Below are positions 8,709 through 17,787 of a stretch of DNA of 64,000 bases, piece after piece. The DNA is from Arthrobacter sp. Soc17.1.1.1 (lineage in GTDB: Bacteria; Actinomycetota; Actinomycetes; Actinomycetales; Micrococcaceae), in NCBI RefSeq assembly GCF_036867195.1, contig NZ_JBAJII010000002.1, positions 116,592 through 180,591 of the forward strand, written 5' to 3'. The notes under the pieces were generated by a model. That model was given only the letters and a program-made list of their open reading frames with translations, did no database searches and was not told where the DNA came from. The translations under genes and the position numbers were made by a program. The number at the start of each line of letters is the position of its first letter. Positions within the stretch are counted from its first letter, which is position 1.

Positions 8709-9992
8709 ATGAAGAACCTGAAAACGACCCTTCCCGCGTCCGCCGCGGTGCTGGCGCTCATGATGACCGGCTGCACAGGGATCGCCCCCACCTCCTCGGA
8801 GGGCGACGACGGCGCTGGTGCGCAGATCCGCTACCTCATCGAGCAACCCGAAGATGCGGAAAGCATCGACTTGATCAATGCGGACCTCGCCACGTTTGAA
8901 GAGCAGAACCCCGACATCGACGTCGAACTCGAAGTCATGCCGTTGGACAGTATGAGGACGGTCCTGCAAACCCAGCTGCGATCCGGTGAAGGCCCTGACG
9001 TTTTCAGCTGGGGCTCCGGTCCCGGCTACGCCGGTGCACTAGCCGAGGCCGGGTTGCTCTACGACCTCACCGACGCGTACGAAGAGAACGACTGGCCGGT
9101 CTATGACTTCGCAAAGGAACGGGTCACCTCTGACGGGAAAGTGATCGGCATCCCGGGAGATATCGAAACCATCGGACTCTTCTACAACAAGACGATCTTC
9201 GACGAGCTGGGCATCGCCCAACCCGAGAACCTCAGTGATCTCGAAGCAGCAGCAAGCCAGATCGATCAGGCGGGAATGACCCCGTTCGCTATCAGCGACA
9301 AAGAAGGATGGCAGGGAGGTCACCTCCTGAGCATGGCCCTGTCCAGCCGCATCGGACCAGATGGCATGGACAGCTTGCTCGCAGGTGAAACACCGTGGTC
9401 CTCACCCGACGTCGTCGCGGCGCTCGAAACCTGGAATGAGTTCAGAACCACCGGACACATGACGGAGTTCCCCACGTCGCTCTCCTACGACGACGCCAAC
9501 GCGCTCTTCTACTCAGGGGAGGCAGCAATTCTCCCCACCGGCAGCTGGCTGGCACCCGAAATCGAGAACGGCGTCGACTTCGAGGTCGGTTACGTCCCGT
9601 TTCCCGCAGAGGACAGCACAGGTATCTTCAGCGGCGGTCTCGGCTCAGGGCCGCTCGTCTCAGCGTCTACCGCCAATCCCGAAGCTGCTATCGCGTTCCT
9701 CGATTATTTGATGACACCCGAACACGGGCGGTGGACCATCGAAAACCAGAGCACCATTCCGCCGTTCCCGGTCGACACCGAAGGCGTCGACACCTCACCA
9801 CTGTTTGCCCAGGTCGTCACAGATTCCGCCAAGATCGCTGACGGAACCGGTGAGTTCGGCTACAACATCGATGTCCTGGCAACCGACGTCTTCAACAACG
9901 CAATGATCAACGGCATCCAGGCCATGCTCACTGACCAAAAGACCGCAGAGCAAGTTGCCCAGGACCTCGAGGCAGCCTTCCAACAAGGTTGA
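8709..9992 (+). CDS. Sugar ABC transporter substrate-binding lipoprotein
   Basis: From ATG 8709 (AAGGA at 8696-8700, 8 nt away) the 427-residue protein has a lipoprotein signal ending LMMTGC, with lipidated Cys22. A type-1 carbohydrate-binding fold follows, with features such as GEGPDVFSWGSGPGYAG and PGDIETIGLFYNK that are typical of MalE/UgpB-like proteins. Upstream in-frame start codons lack proper spacing to the ribosome site. It captures sugar outside the membrane for the two permeases encoded just before it. Placing the binding protein last in the operon is less common than first. Confidence 0.9.
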   Translation: MKNLKTTLPASAAVLALMMTGCTGIAPTSSEGDDGAGAQIRYLIEQPEDAESIDLINADLATFEEQNPDIDVELEVMPLDSMRTVLQTQLRSGEGPDVFSWGSGPGYAGALAEAGLLYDLTDAYEENDWPVYDFAKERVTSDGKVIGIPGDIETIGLFYNKTIFDELGIAQPENLSDLEAAASQIDQAGMTPFAISDKEGWQGGHLLSMALSSRIGPDGMDSLLAGETPWSSPDVVAALETWNEFRTTGHMTEFPTSLSYDDANALFYSGEAAILPTGSWLAPEIENGVDFEVGYVPFPAEDSTGIFSGGLGSGPLVSASTANPEAAIAFLDYLMTPEHGRWTIENQSTIPPFPVDTEGVDTSPLFAQVVTDSAKIADGTGEFGYNIDVLATDVFNNAMINGIQAMLTDQKTAEQVAQDLEAAFQQG

Positions 9993-10034
9993 GCCCAACG
10001 CGCAGCAATAACCCACGCAAACCGGAGGCAAATG

Positions 10035-10682
10035 CTAAACCCCGTTGTGACGTCGTTTGATTCGTCGTTTGATGAGCGAGGCGATGGTGAGCAGGATGGC
10101 TGCGTAGACGGCGTAGTTCAGGTACTGGGAGTACTGGTCGATGAGCTGGTACTGGCTACCCAGAAGGGCCCCGAGCCCGATGAGAAGTGCATTCCACACA
10201 GCGCTGCCGGCAACCGTGAAGATGCTGAAGGTCAGCAGGTTCATGTGTTCGGCACCAGCGGGCAGGGAGATCAGGCTGCGCACCCCTGGCAGGAGCCGAC
10301 CGAAGAAGATCGCCGATTTCCCGTGCCGCTCAAACCAGCCGGCGGCCCGCTCAAAGTCGTGCCGGTCGACCAACGGTAGTTTCGACAGCCAGCGAATGGA
10401 GCGTTCAAGCCCGAGCTTTGCCCCGATGCTGTAGAGCAGGAGGGCGCCGAGGTACGCGCCGAGGGTGCTGGTGATGAAGACCAAGACGATGCTCATGCTG
10501 CCCTGGCGGGTCAGGAACCCGGCCAGAGGCAGGATGACTTCGCTGGGGATCGGCGGAAAGACTGTTTCCAGGAGGGTGAATAAGCCAACACCCCACTCGC
10601 CTAAAGCTTCGATGGAGCGGGCAGCGAAACCAACAATGCCTTCCAGTTCCTCAGTCGGGTTTGTTTGCTGTGCGCTCTGCAC
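10035..10682 (-). CDS. DedA family membrane protein
   Basis: The 215-residue membrane protein has the DedA/SNARE-associated signature: ETVFPPIPSEVILPLAGF at the first re-entrant segment and the FGRLLPGVRSLISLPAG block. Family members act in envelope lipid transport and in resistance to stress; some flip undecaprenyl phosphate or phosphatidylethanolamine. GTG at 10682 is placed by GGGAG about 8 nt upstream. The gene is convergent with the ABC operon and ends 43 bp from the lipoprotein stop. Confidence 0.85.
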   Translation of the reverse strand: MQSAQQTNPTEELEGIVGFAARSIEALGEWGVGLFTLLETVFPPIPSEVILPLAGFLTRQGSMSIVLVFITSTLGAYLGALLLYSIGAKLGLERSIRWLSKLPLVDRHDFERAAGWFERHGKSAIFFGRLLPGVRSLISLPAGAEHMNLLTFSIFTVAGSAVWNALLIGLGALLGSQYQLIDQYSQYLNYAVYAAILLTIASLIKRRIKRRHNGV

Positions 10683-10786
10683 CCCTTACGCTCCCTTCAG
10701 TACGGCAACCGGAGACCGGAGACTGTCTCATACGGCCGGGTGTCTTAGATCGAGACGCTCTGCCGTGAAAACGGTGCAAGGGGCGA

Positions 10787-11998
10787 TTACGACGTTGTCA
10801 GTACTGTTTTCAGCCAGCCTTCCTCACGCCGGTCGAAGGTGAGGTAGGCGTCGACGACGTCGGTGATGGGTTCGTGCTGTGTGATGAATTTCGTGGGGTC
10901 GAAGACGCCGGAGGCGACGAGGTCCAGCAGGGGTGGGGTGACGGAGCGGTGGTCGCAGTTGCCCATCCGGATGGTGAGGTTCTTGTTCATGGCCTGTCCG
11001 ATGGGGTAGCTCATCATCTGTGGGCTGTAGACGCCGATGATGCCGATCCGCCCGTACTTCCTGACTGTTTGCACGCTCCATTGGGAGACCTGGGAGGGGG
11101 CGTTCCCCGGTACCCAGTTCTCGCCCTGCACGTTGGTTTTCGGGGCGACTTCGGCGACCTCCTGAGCGAACATTTCGGCTTGCTGCTCGCTGTCGGCTGC
11201 GGCGGGTCCGGATGATGGGCGCTGCGCGTCGACGCCGACGGCGTCGATGACGGCGTCCACGCCGATGCCTTGGGTGGCGTCCATGAGGGCTTGCACGGGG
11301 TCCTCGCGGTTGAAGTTGATGACGTCCGCGTTCTGGTCCAGGGCTTGCACGAGGCGGGTTTCGACGCCGTCGACCGCGAAGACACGGGACGCTCCTTGGC
11401 GGAAAGCGGAGGCGACGGCGAACTGCCCGACGACACCCGCCCCGTACACGGCCACGGTGTCACCGCGCCGGATTCCGGCGAGCTGCGCCCCGAACCAGGC
11501 GGTGGGGAAGATGTCCGAGAGCAGGATGGCTTGTTCGTCGCTGACATTGTCCGGCAGCGCGGTGAGCGTGTTGGAGGCGTAGGGGATGCGGGCGTATTCG
11601 GCCTGCAGTCCGTTCACGGGGCCGGTGGTCTGCGGGCCGCCGAAGAAGCAGGTGCCGGCCTGGGGGCCGTTCGGGTTGGCGATGTCGCATTGGGCGGTGT
11701 GTCCGGCGCGGCACTGCCAGCACACGCCGCAGGACATGGTTGACGAGACGACGACGCGGTCGCCGGGGGCGAAGCGGCGGACCGCTGCGCCGACGGCGGT
11801 GACTTCCCCGACGGCTTCGTGTCCGAGGATCGTGCCTTCCTTCATGCCGGACATGGTGCCGCGGATGAAGTGGAGGTCGGTGCCGCAGATCGCGCTGCGC
11901 GTGATGCGCACGATTGCGTCGTTCGGGTCGAGGATGCTCGGATCGTCAACGGTGTCGAGGCGGATGTCGCCTTCGCCATGCCAGACAAGGGCTTTCAT
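10787..11998 (-). CDS. Zinc-dependent alcohol dehydrogenase (second paralogue)
   Basis: The start at 11998 is fixed by AAAAGGAG at 12007-12014; the longer frame to 12046 has no ribosome site. The 403-residue enzyme has catalytic zinc ligands Cys38 (ICGTD) and His60-Glu61, structural Cys90, 93, 96 and 104, and NAD-binding GAGVVG at 186-191. About 30 extra residues near 240-275 set it apart from the 377-residue paralogue at 3369. It belongs to the same formaldehyde/alcohol dehydrogenase group, and the substrate is unknown. It lies downstream of the second DUF3040/copper-protein pair on the same strand. Confidence 0.85.
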   Translation of the reverse strand: MKALVWHGEGDIRLDTVDDPSILDPNDAIVRITRSAICGTDLHFIRGTMSGMKEGTILGHEAVGEVTAVGAAVRRFAPGDRVVVSSTMSCGVCWQCRAGHTAQCDIANPNGPQAGTCFFGGPQTTGPVNGLQAEYARIPYASNTLTALPDNVSDEQAILLSDIFPTAWFGAQLAGIRRGDTVAVYGAGVVGQFAVASAFRQGASRVFAVDGVETRLVQALDQNADVINFNREDPVQALMDATQGIGVDAVIDAVGVDAQRPSSGPAAADSEQQAEMFAQEVAEVAPKTNVQGENWVPGNAPSQVSQWSVQTVRKYGRIGIIGVYSPQMMSYPIGQAMNKNLTIRMGNCDHRSVTPPLLDLVASGVFDPTKFITQHEPITDVVDAYLTFDRREEGWLKTVLTTS

Positions 11999-12355
11999 GA
12001 TGCGTACTCCTTTTGCGGCGCAGGGCCGCGGGTAGGTGCTGCTCATCCAGCACTTCCTACGCTAAGAGCCCTGCCATAAACCAACAACCACGGAAGAGGA
12101 AAGGAACCCTCGTTGTGACGTGAGCCCAACCCGGGTACGAAGCAGTTTTGTAGAGCTCGTCGGTGCGCGTTTGCGGTCATGCGCCATATCGTGAAAATGC
12201 CGCCTACGCATGGGTTGGTACGCACGAACGTAGGAGCATCGCGGTGCTTCAACTAAACACTGCACACCCCGTTGAACCCACCACAGGTCCTACATCACGG
12301 ACATTGACCGCACCGAAACCCTTGCCTGAGATCCACACCCTGGCCAGGTCGTCGA
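11999..12355. other. Gap between dehydrogenase and copper-binding protein genes
   Basis: No gene is seen. The ribosome site of the dehydrogenase lies at 12007-12014. A weak inverted repeat (CCTACG...CGTAGG) spans about 12203-12234. Confidence 0.4.
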
Positions 12356-12784
12356 TCAGTTTTCCTGCTTCTCTGGACGGGATTTTGCGTCGAGGAGGTC
12401 GGTGAGCGGTCGTTCTGCTTCCCTGCAGGTTTCAGCGCAGATCCTGCAATGGGCGTGGTGGTCATGTTGGGTGCATTCGGTGGCGCAAGCATTGCAGGCG
12501 ATCCGACAGGTCATAAGAAGTTGTTGGATGAGCTGATCGTTGGGTTCTGTCTGACGCAGGAGGGCATCTGCGGTGACCCGACACAGGTCCGCACAGTCCT
12601 GGTTCCTGCGGATGCAGGTTCTGAAGTGCGACGCTTCGTCTTCGCCCAGGCACGCATCAGTGCAACTGACGCATGCCTGAGCGCAACTGATCAGTGCGGT
12701 GATGGCCGCAGCCACGGCGTGATTATTTGCAGGCGAGCCACTGGTTCGCGGGTGACTGTTCATCATTTGCTGGGTACGGCTCAT
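12356..12784 (-). CDS. Four-helix bundle copper-binding protein (second copy)
   Basis: The 142-residue protein is a clear paralogue of the one at 2307-2732. It has the same MSR.QQMM..HPRT start, the block CIRRNQDCADLCRVTAD and the Cys-rich pattern CAQACVSCTDAC, CRIACNACATEC and CRICAETC. An HDHHAHC stretch adds further possible metal ligands. A cytoplasmic Cu(I)-binding four-helix bundle is expected. The DUF3040 gene lies 115 bp upstream on the same strand, the same gene order as the first module but in inverted orientation. Confidence 0.85.
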   Translation of the reverse strand: MSRTQQMMNSHPRTSGSPANNHAVAAAITALISCAQACVSCTDACLGEDEASHFRTCIRRNQDCADLCRVTADALLRQTEPNDQLIQQLLMTCRIACNACATECTQHDHHAHCRICAETCREAERPLTDLLDAKSRPEKQEN

Positions 12785-12899
12785 AGTGTGCCTTCCACAG
12801 ATTCAAAGTTGGGCCTGGGGTGCGGCCTGCTATGTGAAGAACCGGTAGAGGGCAGGTGAATGAGATGGTGTCGGCGAGGAACAAGACGTGCTGGGGGCA

Positions 12900-13205
12900 T
12901 CAGTCGTCGTACTCGTCCAGTGGTTGAGGTTGCTGCCGGCCTTGATGGAGGCAATGGGCGGCGATGCAGGCGATGATCAACCCCGTGAGTGCCAGGGGAA
13001 GCTGGTACGCGAACACACCGCCTATCAGCGCGATGACACCTGCTACGAGAGCCGCGCTCAGCCACAGGACGCGCAGGGCCAACGACGAAATGATCGGCGC
13101 CCAATAGTCCTCGTTTGTTTCAACGACCTTCGTTTGCGGAAGATCATCTGCCAGGGTCCGCTCGAGCTCGTTCCACACCTGACGTTCAGCTTCGGACAGG
13201 GACAT
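12900..13205 (-). CDS. DUF3040 family membrane protein (second copy)
   Basis: The 101-residue protein begins MSLSEAERQVWNELERTLADD, closely matching the copy at 1885, and has two membrane helices at about 40-85 and a polar tail. Its function is unknown. It is the first gene of the minus-strand module DUF3040 - copper protein - dehydrogenase. Confidence 0.75.
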   Translation of the reverse strand: MSLSEAERQVWNELERTLADDLPQTKVVETNEDYWAPIISSLALRVLWLSAALVAGVIALIGGVFAYQLPLALTGLIIACIAAHCLHQGRQQPQPLDEYDD

Positions 13206-13902
13206 GATCAGATCCTCTTTTCGGCAGGGCCACCCTCGGGACTCATCTACTGCCCAACCGGTTCCCCACCAGTTGACCGTTCACTGCCCGCGAACCGCAT
13301 CATCGGGTTCAGGACCGAAACCTGTTGATGTGAGCGTCCAATTCATGGAACGCCGACCACGCCGGACCTGCACACGCAGGCTTCATCGTTGTCGAACGCC
13401 CCGGTACCACTGCTGGATCCTCACCCTGCGACCGTCACCACCGTTACCAGTCAGGCGTCCTCCGTTACGGGTGAGCGACCTCGAGTTTCTGCTCTATCAG
13501 GCCGCGCCACAGGTAAGCGCTCGACACGAATCGGTCGTCTGTGGTGTGCAGGCGGACGCCCGGTGGGTTGTGGGCGGGCTGCCTGCGTTGTGGACAGTGA
13601 AAGGTATGGGCAAGGAGAGAGGGAAGGGGTGCCCGGCGGCTATTTCTGCCGTGCACCCCTTGTCGACATTCATGATGCCGACTGCTTGAAATCATGAACC
13701 CCTCCTATTAGTAGAGAGGGGTGTTGTGGCCCGGTCAACGTGCGGATCGGAGGCGGAATGGAGACGGATTTGTCAGGAATATGTGCCTTCGGTGCCCTCT
13801 GGTGGTGTGATGGTCCCAGGTGATGATGGCGCCCACCCCCAAGTCCCACTCCCAGGCCCCACCACCTGGTTCACCTGACCGCTTCCGAAAGGCAAACATC
13901 CA
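13206..13902. other. Long intergenic region
   Basis: About 700 bp without a supportable gene. Open frames on both strands have no ribosome site or family likeness. A hairpin lies at 13698-13722. The promoters of the divergent DUF3040 and oxidoreductase genes probably sit at its two ends. Confidence 0.45.
13698..13722. terminator. Hairpin, possible terminator
   Basis: ACCCCTC (13698-13704) pairs with GAGGGGT (13716-13722) around an 11-nt loop. The bases after it on the plus strand are GTTGTGG, so the U tract is poor. A regulatory role is equally possible. Confidence 0.3.
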
Positions 13903-14511
13903 ATGGCCGATCTTTCCGCTTTAGCCCTTGTCTGCACCCTCACCCCGTCCCCGGATCCGTCCAGTAGTGACCTGATGGCCCAGCACATCCTCGACGAGCT
14001 CACCAGCCAGGACGTCACGACGTCCTTGGTGCGGGTCGTTGATTACGACGTCAAGCGTGGGGTGCAAACCGACATGGGCGGCGGGGACCAGTGGCCGATC
14101 ATTCGCGAGAAGATCCTCGCCGCGGACATCCTCATCCTGTCCACCCCGATCTGGATGGGACACCCTTGCAGCGTCGCCCAGCAGGTCATGGAACGCCTTG
14201 ACGCCGAACTGTCCGAAACCGACGACCAGGGCCGACCCATCATGTACGGGAAAGTAGCAGCCGTCGCTGTGGTGGGCAACGAGGACGGCGCCCACAAAAC
14301 CATCGCCGACATGATGCAGGGACTCAACGACGTCGGGTTCACCCTTCCAGCCCAGGGCGGCACCTACTGGGTGGGGGAGGCCATGCAAACCATCGATTTC
14401 AAAGACCTCGAGGAAGTCCCGGCGCCGGTGGCTTCCACCAACGCAGGCCTTGCCCGCAACGCCGTCCACCTCGCCCAGTACCTCAAAACCAACCAGTACC
14501 CCGCCGAATAG
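13903..14511 (+). CDS. Flavodoxin-fold NAD(P)H-dependent oxidoreductase
   Basis: The 202-residue protein has the flavodoxin-like pattern of the NADPH-dependent FMN reductase family: an N-terminal strand with a Ser-rich phosphate loop (TPSPDPSSSD), ILSTPIWMGHPCS, and VAVVGNEDGAH. Such proteins bind FMN and reduce quinones, flavins or other acceptors in the cytoplasm. The gene follows a 700-bp gap and is followed by a relic of a dehydrogenase, so it may once have been paired with one. The substrate is not predictable. Confidence 0.8.
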   Translation: MADLSALALVCTLTPSPDPSSSDLMAQHILDELTSQDVTTSLVRVVDYDVKRGVQTDMGGGDQWPIIREKILAADILILSTPIWMGHPCSVAQQVMERLDAELSETDDQGRPIMYGKVAAVAVVGNEDGAHKTIADMMQGLNDVGFTLPAQGGTYWVGEAMQTIDFKDLEEVPAPVASTNAGLARNAVHLAQYLKTNQYPAE

Positions 14512-14531
14512 GGCCGAGGCGCTCCGTCCTG

Positions 14532-14543
14532 CCCCCCCCCCCC
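14532..14543 (+). repeat. Poly-C tract of 12
   Basis: A run of 12 C follows the oxidoreductase stop by about 20 bp. It is a potential slippage site or a sequencing trouble spot and lies in non-coding DNA. Confidence 0.8.
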
Positions 14544-14589
14544 GACAAGCGACACCCCCCGCCACTTTTCACCCGTCGCCCATCACCTA

Positions 14590-14661
14590 AAGCCATGGTT
14601 GTCTTGAGCCGGCCCTCCTCGCGCCGGTCGAAGGTCAGGTAAGCGTCGACGACACCGTTTG
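14590..14661 (-). pseudogene. 3' relic of a zinc alcohol dehydrogenase
   Basis: Read on the minus strand, this piece encodes VVDAYLTFDRREEGRLKTT, almost the C-terminus of the dehydrogenase at 10787-11998 (VVDAYLTFDRREEGWLKTV). Nothing else of the gene is left. It shows that a third dehydrogenase copy once stood beside the oxidoreductase. Confidence 0.7.
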
Positions 14662-14744
14662 GGGTCCTGCTGCTAGGAGGAGTGTTGGGAGGGCCGGTTA
14701 GGCTTCGATGAGGAGTGTGCCGTTGATGGGAAGGGGTGGTTGGT

Positions 14745-15512
14745 GTGGTTGATCAGTATGCGAGCGGGCAGGGCAAACCTTCCGTCCAGGACGAGGGTAG
14801 TTTCGCCGACCGCGATGTGTTGGCTGTTGAGCTCGGTGAGCTGGCGCGGTCCCTGCAGAAGGAAACGGATGCCGACAACATCCTGGGGAAGATCGTGCGG
14901 GCCGCGATTGATCTGATTCCCGGGGTGGAGGAAGGCTCCATCAGCGCGGTCGAGGGACGCCGGCACGTCATCTCCCGGGCGCCGTCGAGTGACACCGCGG
15001 CGCGGCTCGATAGCCTGCAGAACGAAGCCGGTGAGGGCCCGTGCCTGGACGCGATCTGGGAACAGCAGACGGTTCGGGTGTCGGATATGGGCACTGAACC
15101 GCGGTGGCCGAACTTTTCCGCTCTGGCCGCTGAGGCTGGGGCCGGGAGCATGCTGTGCTTCCAGCTGTACGTTGAGGGCGACAACCTGGGGGCGCTGAAC
15201 CTGTACTCCACGCGCGTCGACGCGTTCACTGATGAATCCGAGCATGTGGGTTTGCTCGTGGCAGCGCACGCCGCGGTGGGGTACGCGGAAGCCATCAAAA
15301 CGGAACAGCTCGAGATGGCACTGCAGTCCAGGGACCTTATCGGCCAGGCCAAGGGAATCCTGATGGAGCGCCACAAGATCACCGCCGATCAGGCGTTCGG
15401 CATCCTTACCCACGCTAGCTCCCGGTCCAACACGAAACTGCACGATATCGCGGAACAGACGGTCGCCACCGGAGAGGTCCCGACCTTGCAAAGCCCCGCC
15501 ACATTGCGCTGA
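14745..15512 (+). CDS. GAF and ANTAR domain regulator
   Basis: The 255-residue protein has a GAF sensor domain (about 25-165, including EGPCLDAIW and VSDMGTEPRWPNF) and a C-terminal ANTAR domain. The latter reads SRDLIGQAKGILMER...ITADQAFGIL, followed by the helix SNTKLHDIAEQ. ANTAR domains bind paired RNA hairpins and prevent transcription termination. GAF would sense a small molecule, light or redox signal. GTG 14745 is preferred because AAGGGG lies 8 nt upstream; GTG 14736 overlaps that site. It is the first of several relatives in the next 20 kb. Confidence 0.85.
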   Translation: MVDQYASGQGKPSVQDEGSFADRDVLAVELGELARSLQKETDADNILGKIVRAAIDLIPGVEEGSISAVEGRRHVISRAPSSDTAARLDSLQNEAGEGPCLDAIWEQQTVRVSDMGTEPRWPNFSALAAEAGAGSMLCFQLYVEGDNLGALNLYSTRVDAFTDESEHVGLLVAAHAAVGYAEAIKTEQLEMALQSRDLIGQAKGILMERHKITADQAFGILTHASSRSNTKLHDIAEQTVATGEVPTLQSPATLR

Positions 15513-15709
15513 ACCGCAAAGTTCCTTCTTCTGCCAGCGGGAAGCATGGGCGAAGGGCTGATCAGTGAGGACATCTGAGGCTGGAGGGAAAGCGCGTAGT
15601 GTGGGCGGGGTGCCTTTCAGCAGAGGGCGGCGCGGATGTTCTCAGCTGCCCTCTTACCGATCCTTCACGGGACGGGCAGCGTCGAACACGCTAACCGACA
15701 GGCCCCCTC

Positions 15710-16468
15710 ATGACGTCCGGCACCACCCCAACCCCAGATGCAGTTCCTGCACCCAAGCCGATAGCCGGCACCCTCCAGGACCTGGTCCTGGACAGCGGTG
15801 ACGTCGAGAAGTTTCTGGACAACCTGGCCGAACTCGCCGTCGCACAACTGTCCTCACCCGATAATGAGGTCCTGTGCGGGGTGACTCTGCTGCGGCCCCG
15901 GAAAGCCGAAACAGTTGCCAGCAGCAGCAAGCCGGCCCGCAAACTCGATGAACTGCAATACAACTTCGGGGACGGGCCCTGCCTGACCGCAGCCCGCACC
16001 CACCAAATGATCTATGTCCCGGACACCCGGGACGATGACCGCTGGTCGAACTACCTAGCCGCGATTTCCAAGCGCGGCATCCACTCCGTCCTCGGGGTGC
16101 CAATCCCTCTCAACGGTGAGGCAACATGTGCCCTGAACTTCTACGCCACCACAACGAGCGCCTTCACTGAAAACGCCAGGTCTACTGCGGAGACCTTCGC
16201 CCGTGAAGCCTCCGCGTCGCTGCGCCTGGCAGTCCACATCGCACACCTGACCGAAACGAGCGAGAACCTCAGATCAGCAATGTCCTCCCGCACCACCATC
16301 GATCTCGCTGCCGGCATCATCATGGGCCAGAACCGGTGCAGTCACGACGCGGCGATAGTCATCCTTAAAGCCGCGTCCAGCGCACGGAACCTCAAGCTCC
16401 GTGATGTCGCAGCCCAGGTCCTGGCCTCCGTCGGACAGCAGGCCCCCGAGACCCACTTCGACAACTGA
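15710..16468 (+). CDS. GAF and ANTAR domain regulator
   Basis: The 252-residue protein has a GAF domain with LDELQYNFGDGPCLTAART and VPDTRDDDRWSNYL, then FAREASASLRLAV, and an ANTAR domain of a variant type, SSRTTIDLAAGIIMGQNRCS...AIVILKAAS, ending LKLRDVAAQVL. The ANTAR core replaces IGQAKGILMER with IDLAAGIIMGQN. It is an RNA-binding antiterminator by family, with targets unknown. It resembles the protein at 31943-32785 and the relic at 23728-24045 more than the one at 14745. Confidence 0.85.
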   Translation: MTSGTTPTPDAVPAPKPIAGTLQDLVLDSGDVEKFLDNLAELAVAQLSSPDNEVLCGVTLLRPRKAETVASSSKPARKLDELQYNFGDGPCLTAARTHQMIYVPDTRDDDRWSNYLAAISKRGIHSVLGVPIPLNGEATCALNFYATTTSAFTENARSTAETFAREASASLRLAVHIAHLTETSENLRSAMSSRTTIDLAAGIIMGQNRCSHDAAIVILKAASSARNLKLRDVAAQVLASVGQQAPETHFDN

Positions 16469-16725
16469 AAACCACCGAGTGGGGTGTCGGAGTGCTTCGC
16501 ACACCTGATCTCACCAACCCAGCCAAGAAAGTACACGGATGCCGGGTGTACGAGTGCTGGATATTGTGCGGGAGATGGAACAAGGAACACCGAGGTGACC
16601 TGATGACTCACCATGAAGCCGCGGTGGTAGCTTCCTCGCCGCGGTTTGCTTTTGGAAGTTTCGGATTTAGGCTTCGGGAACGGCTTAGCAGAGGGCCATG
16701 GCAACCGAGCGAATCGGAGCACACC

Positions 16726-17385
16726 ATGAAATCACCTGTCCGCAGATCCGTTCTGAACCAGCCGATGCGGGCTGGTAATGCAGCCCTTAGCACCCGATTA
16801 CCGGCGGAATCATGTCACGACGCCGTTGACGGCACTACCGGCACTATCGGGGCTTTGGGCACTGCAGTGTACATCCCAGTCGACGCAGCCCACTTGCCCG
16901 GGATGTCAACGCAGGAGCTGCGGCTGCTCTGCAGCCGGACATATGAAGCTTTGGACACCGATTACCCTCCTTTTGAAGCGGTGGGTTTATACCAGGAGTT
17001 GGTAGAAGTGCTGGAGCAACGCGAGTCAGAGGCACGGGGCAGGGGTCGGCGTGAAGCCGTGCGGGAACGGTTCAGAGACAACCAGTGGGCCAGCATGTTC
17101 GAGCTGATCCGCAACGGCATCGTCGCCGGCTACATCAAGTACCGGATCGACGGCGGGGAGGTGACTCTGCTGCACCTGGTCGTTGACTCTCGGTTCACTG
17201 ACGTTGGTGTCGAGGCGTCCCTGGTTCGTCACACGCTCCTCGACCTTCATCGGCGTCGCCTGCCAGTCACCTCACTGTGCCCCGAAATCAGCGCCTTCAT
17301 CGTCGATCACCCGGAGTTCGCTGCCCTGCTGCCTATCCGTCACCGGCACAACGACGCCCGCGTCATACCCCTGATTTGCACCTAG
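16726..17385 (+). CDS. GNAT-like acetyltransferase with N-terminal helical extension
   Basis: From ATG 16726 (GGAG 7 nt upstream) the protein has 219 residues; ATG 16603 with GAGGTG is an alternative adding 41. The C-terminal part (about 125-215) resembles small YjdJ-type GNAT proteins: FELIRNGIVAGYIKYRIDGGEVTLLHLVVDSRF, SLVRHTLLDLHRRRLPVTSLCPEISAFIVDHPEF. The glycine-rich acetyl-CoA loop is degraded here (TDVGVEAS). A conserved ELR.LC...Y..LD.D.PP segment precedes it. The paralogue at 34513-35076 keeps the loop (YRGRGLE). The role is unknown. Confidence 0.65.
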   Translation: MKSPVRRSVLNQPMRAGNAALSTRLPAESCHDAVDGTTGTIGALGTAVYIPVDAAHLPGMSTQELRLLCSRTYEALDTDYPPFEAVGLYQELVEVLEQRESEARGRGRREAVRERFRDNQWASMFELIRNGIVAGYIKYRIDGGEVTLLHLVVDSRFTDVGVEASLVRHTLLDLHRRRLPVTSLCPEISAFIVDHPEFAALLPIRHRHNDARVIPLICT

Positions 17386-17787
17386 GAACCATAGACACTC
17401 GATCCTAGGCCTGGGGTCTGAACCACTACTGGGGTGCCAGCACTGCTCACCGGCAGGACGGGCTCCTTGTTTTCACGAGTCTCGCACTCAATAAAGGGCT
17501 CTTCCTCAAGAACACTTCATCTTCGCCTCAAGCCAAACGTGGGCGCCGCGGGCGGCCCTAGCGGTCCTGTCCTGGTTGGCTGCAGCCGGTAAACCCCGCC
17601 GTGGCACCGCCGTAGCACTACCAAACCCCGTTCAGGCCATAGCTAAAGCCGACCCCGGGTGGCGCTGCCATGCGTGTAAGCCAATGGCCCTACCTGCGGG
17701 AGGCAGACAATGCGCCCATGTTAGCTGTGGCTACACCCACGCTCCTGTCAGGTCCATCGGTCGTCCTGTCAGTGACATACTTCCGGC
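17386..17787. other. Intergenic region before the FUSC gene
   Basis: About 400 bp with no supportable gene, repeat or clear terminator. Confidence 0.4.
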
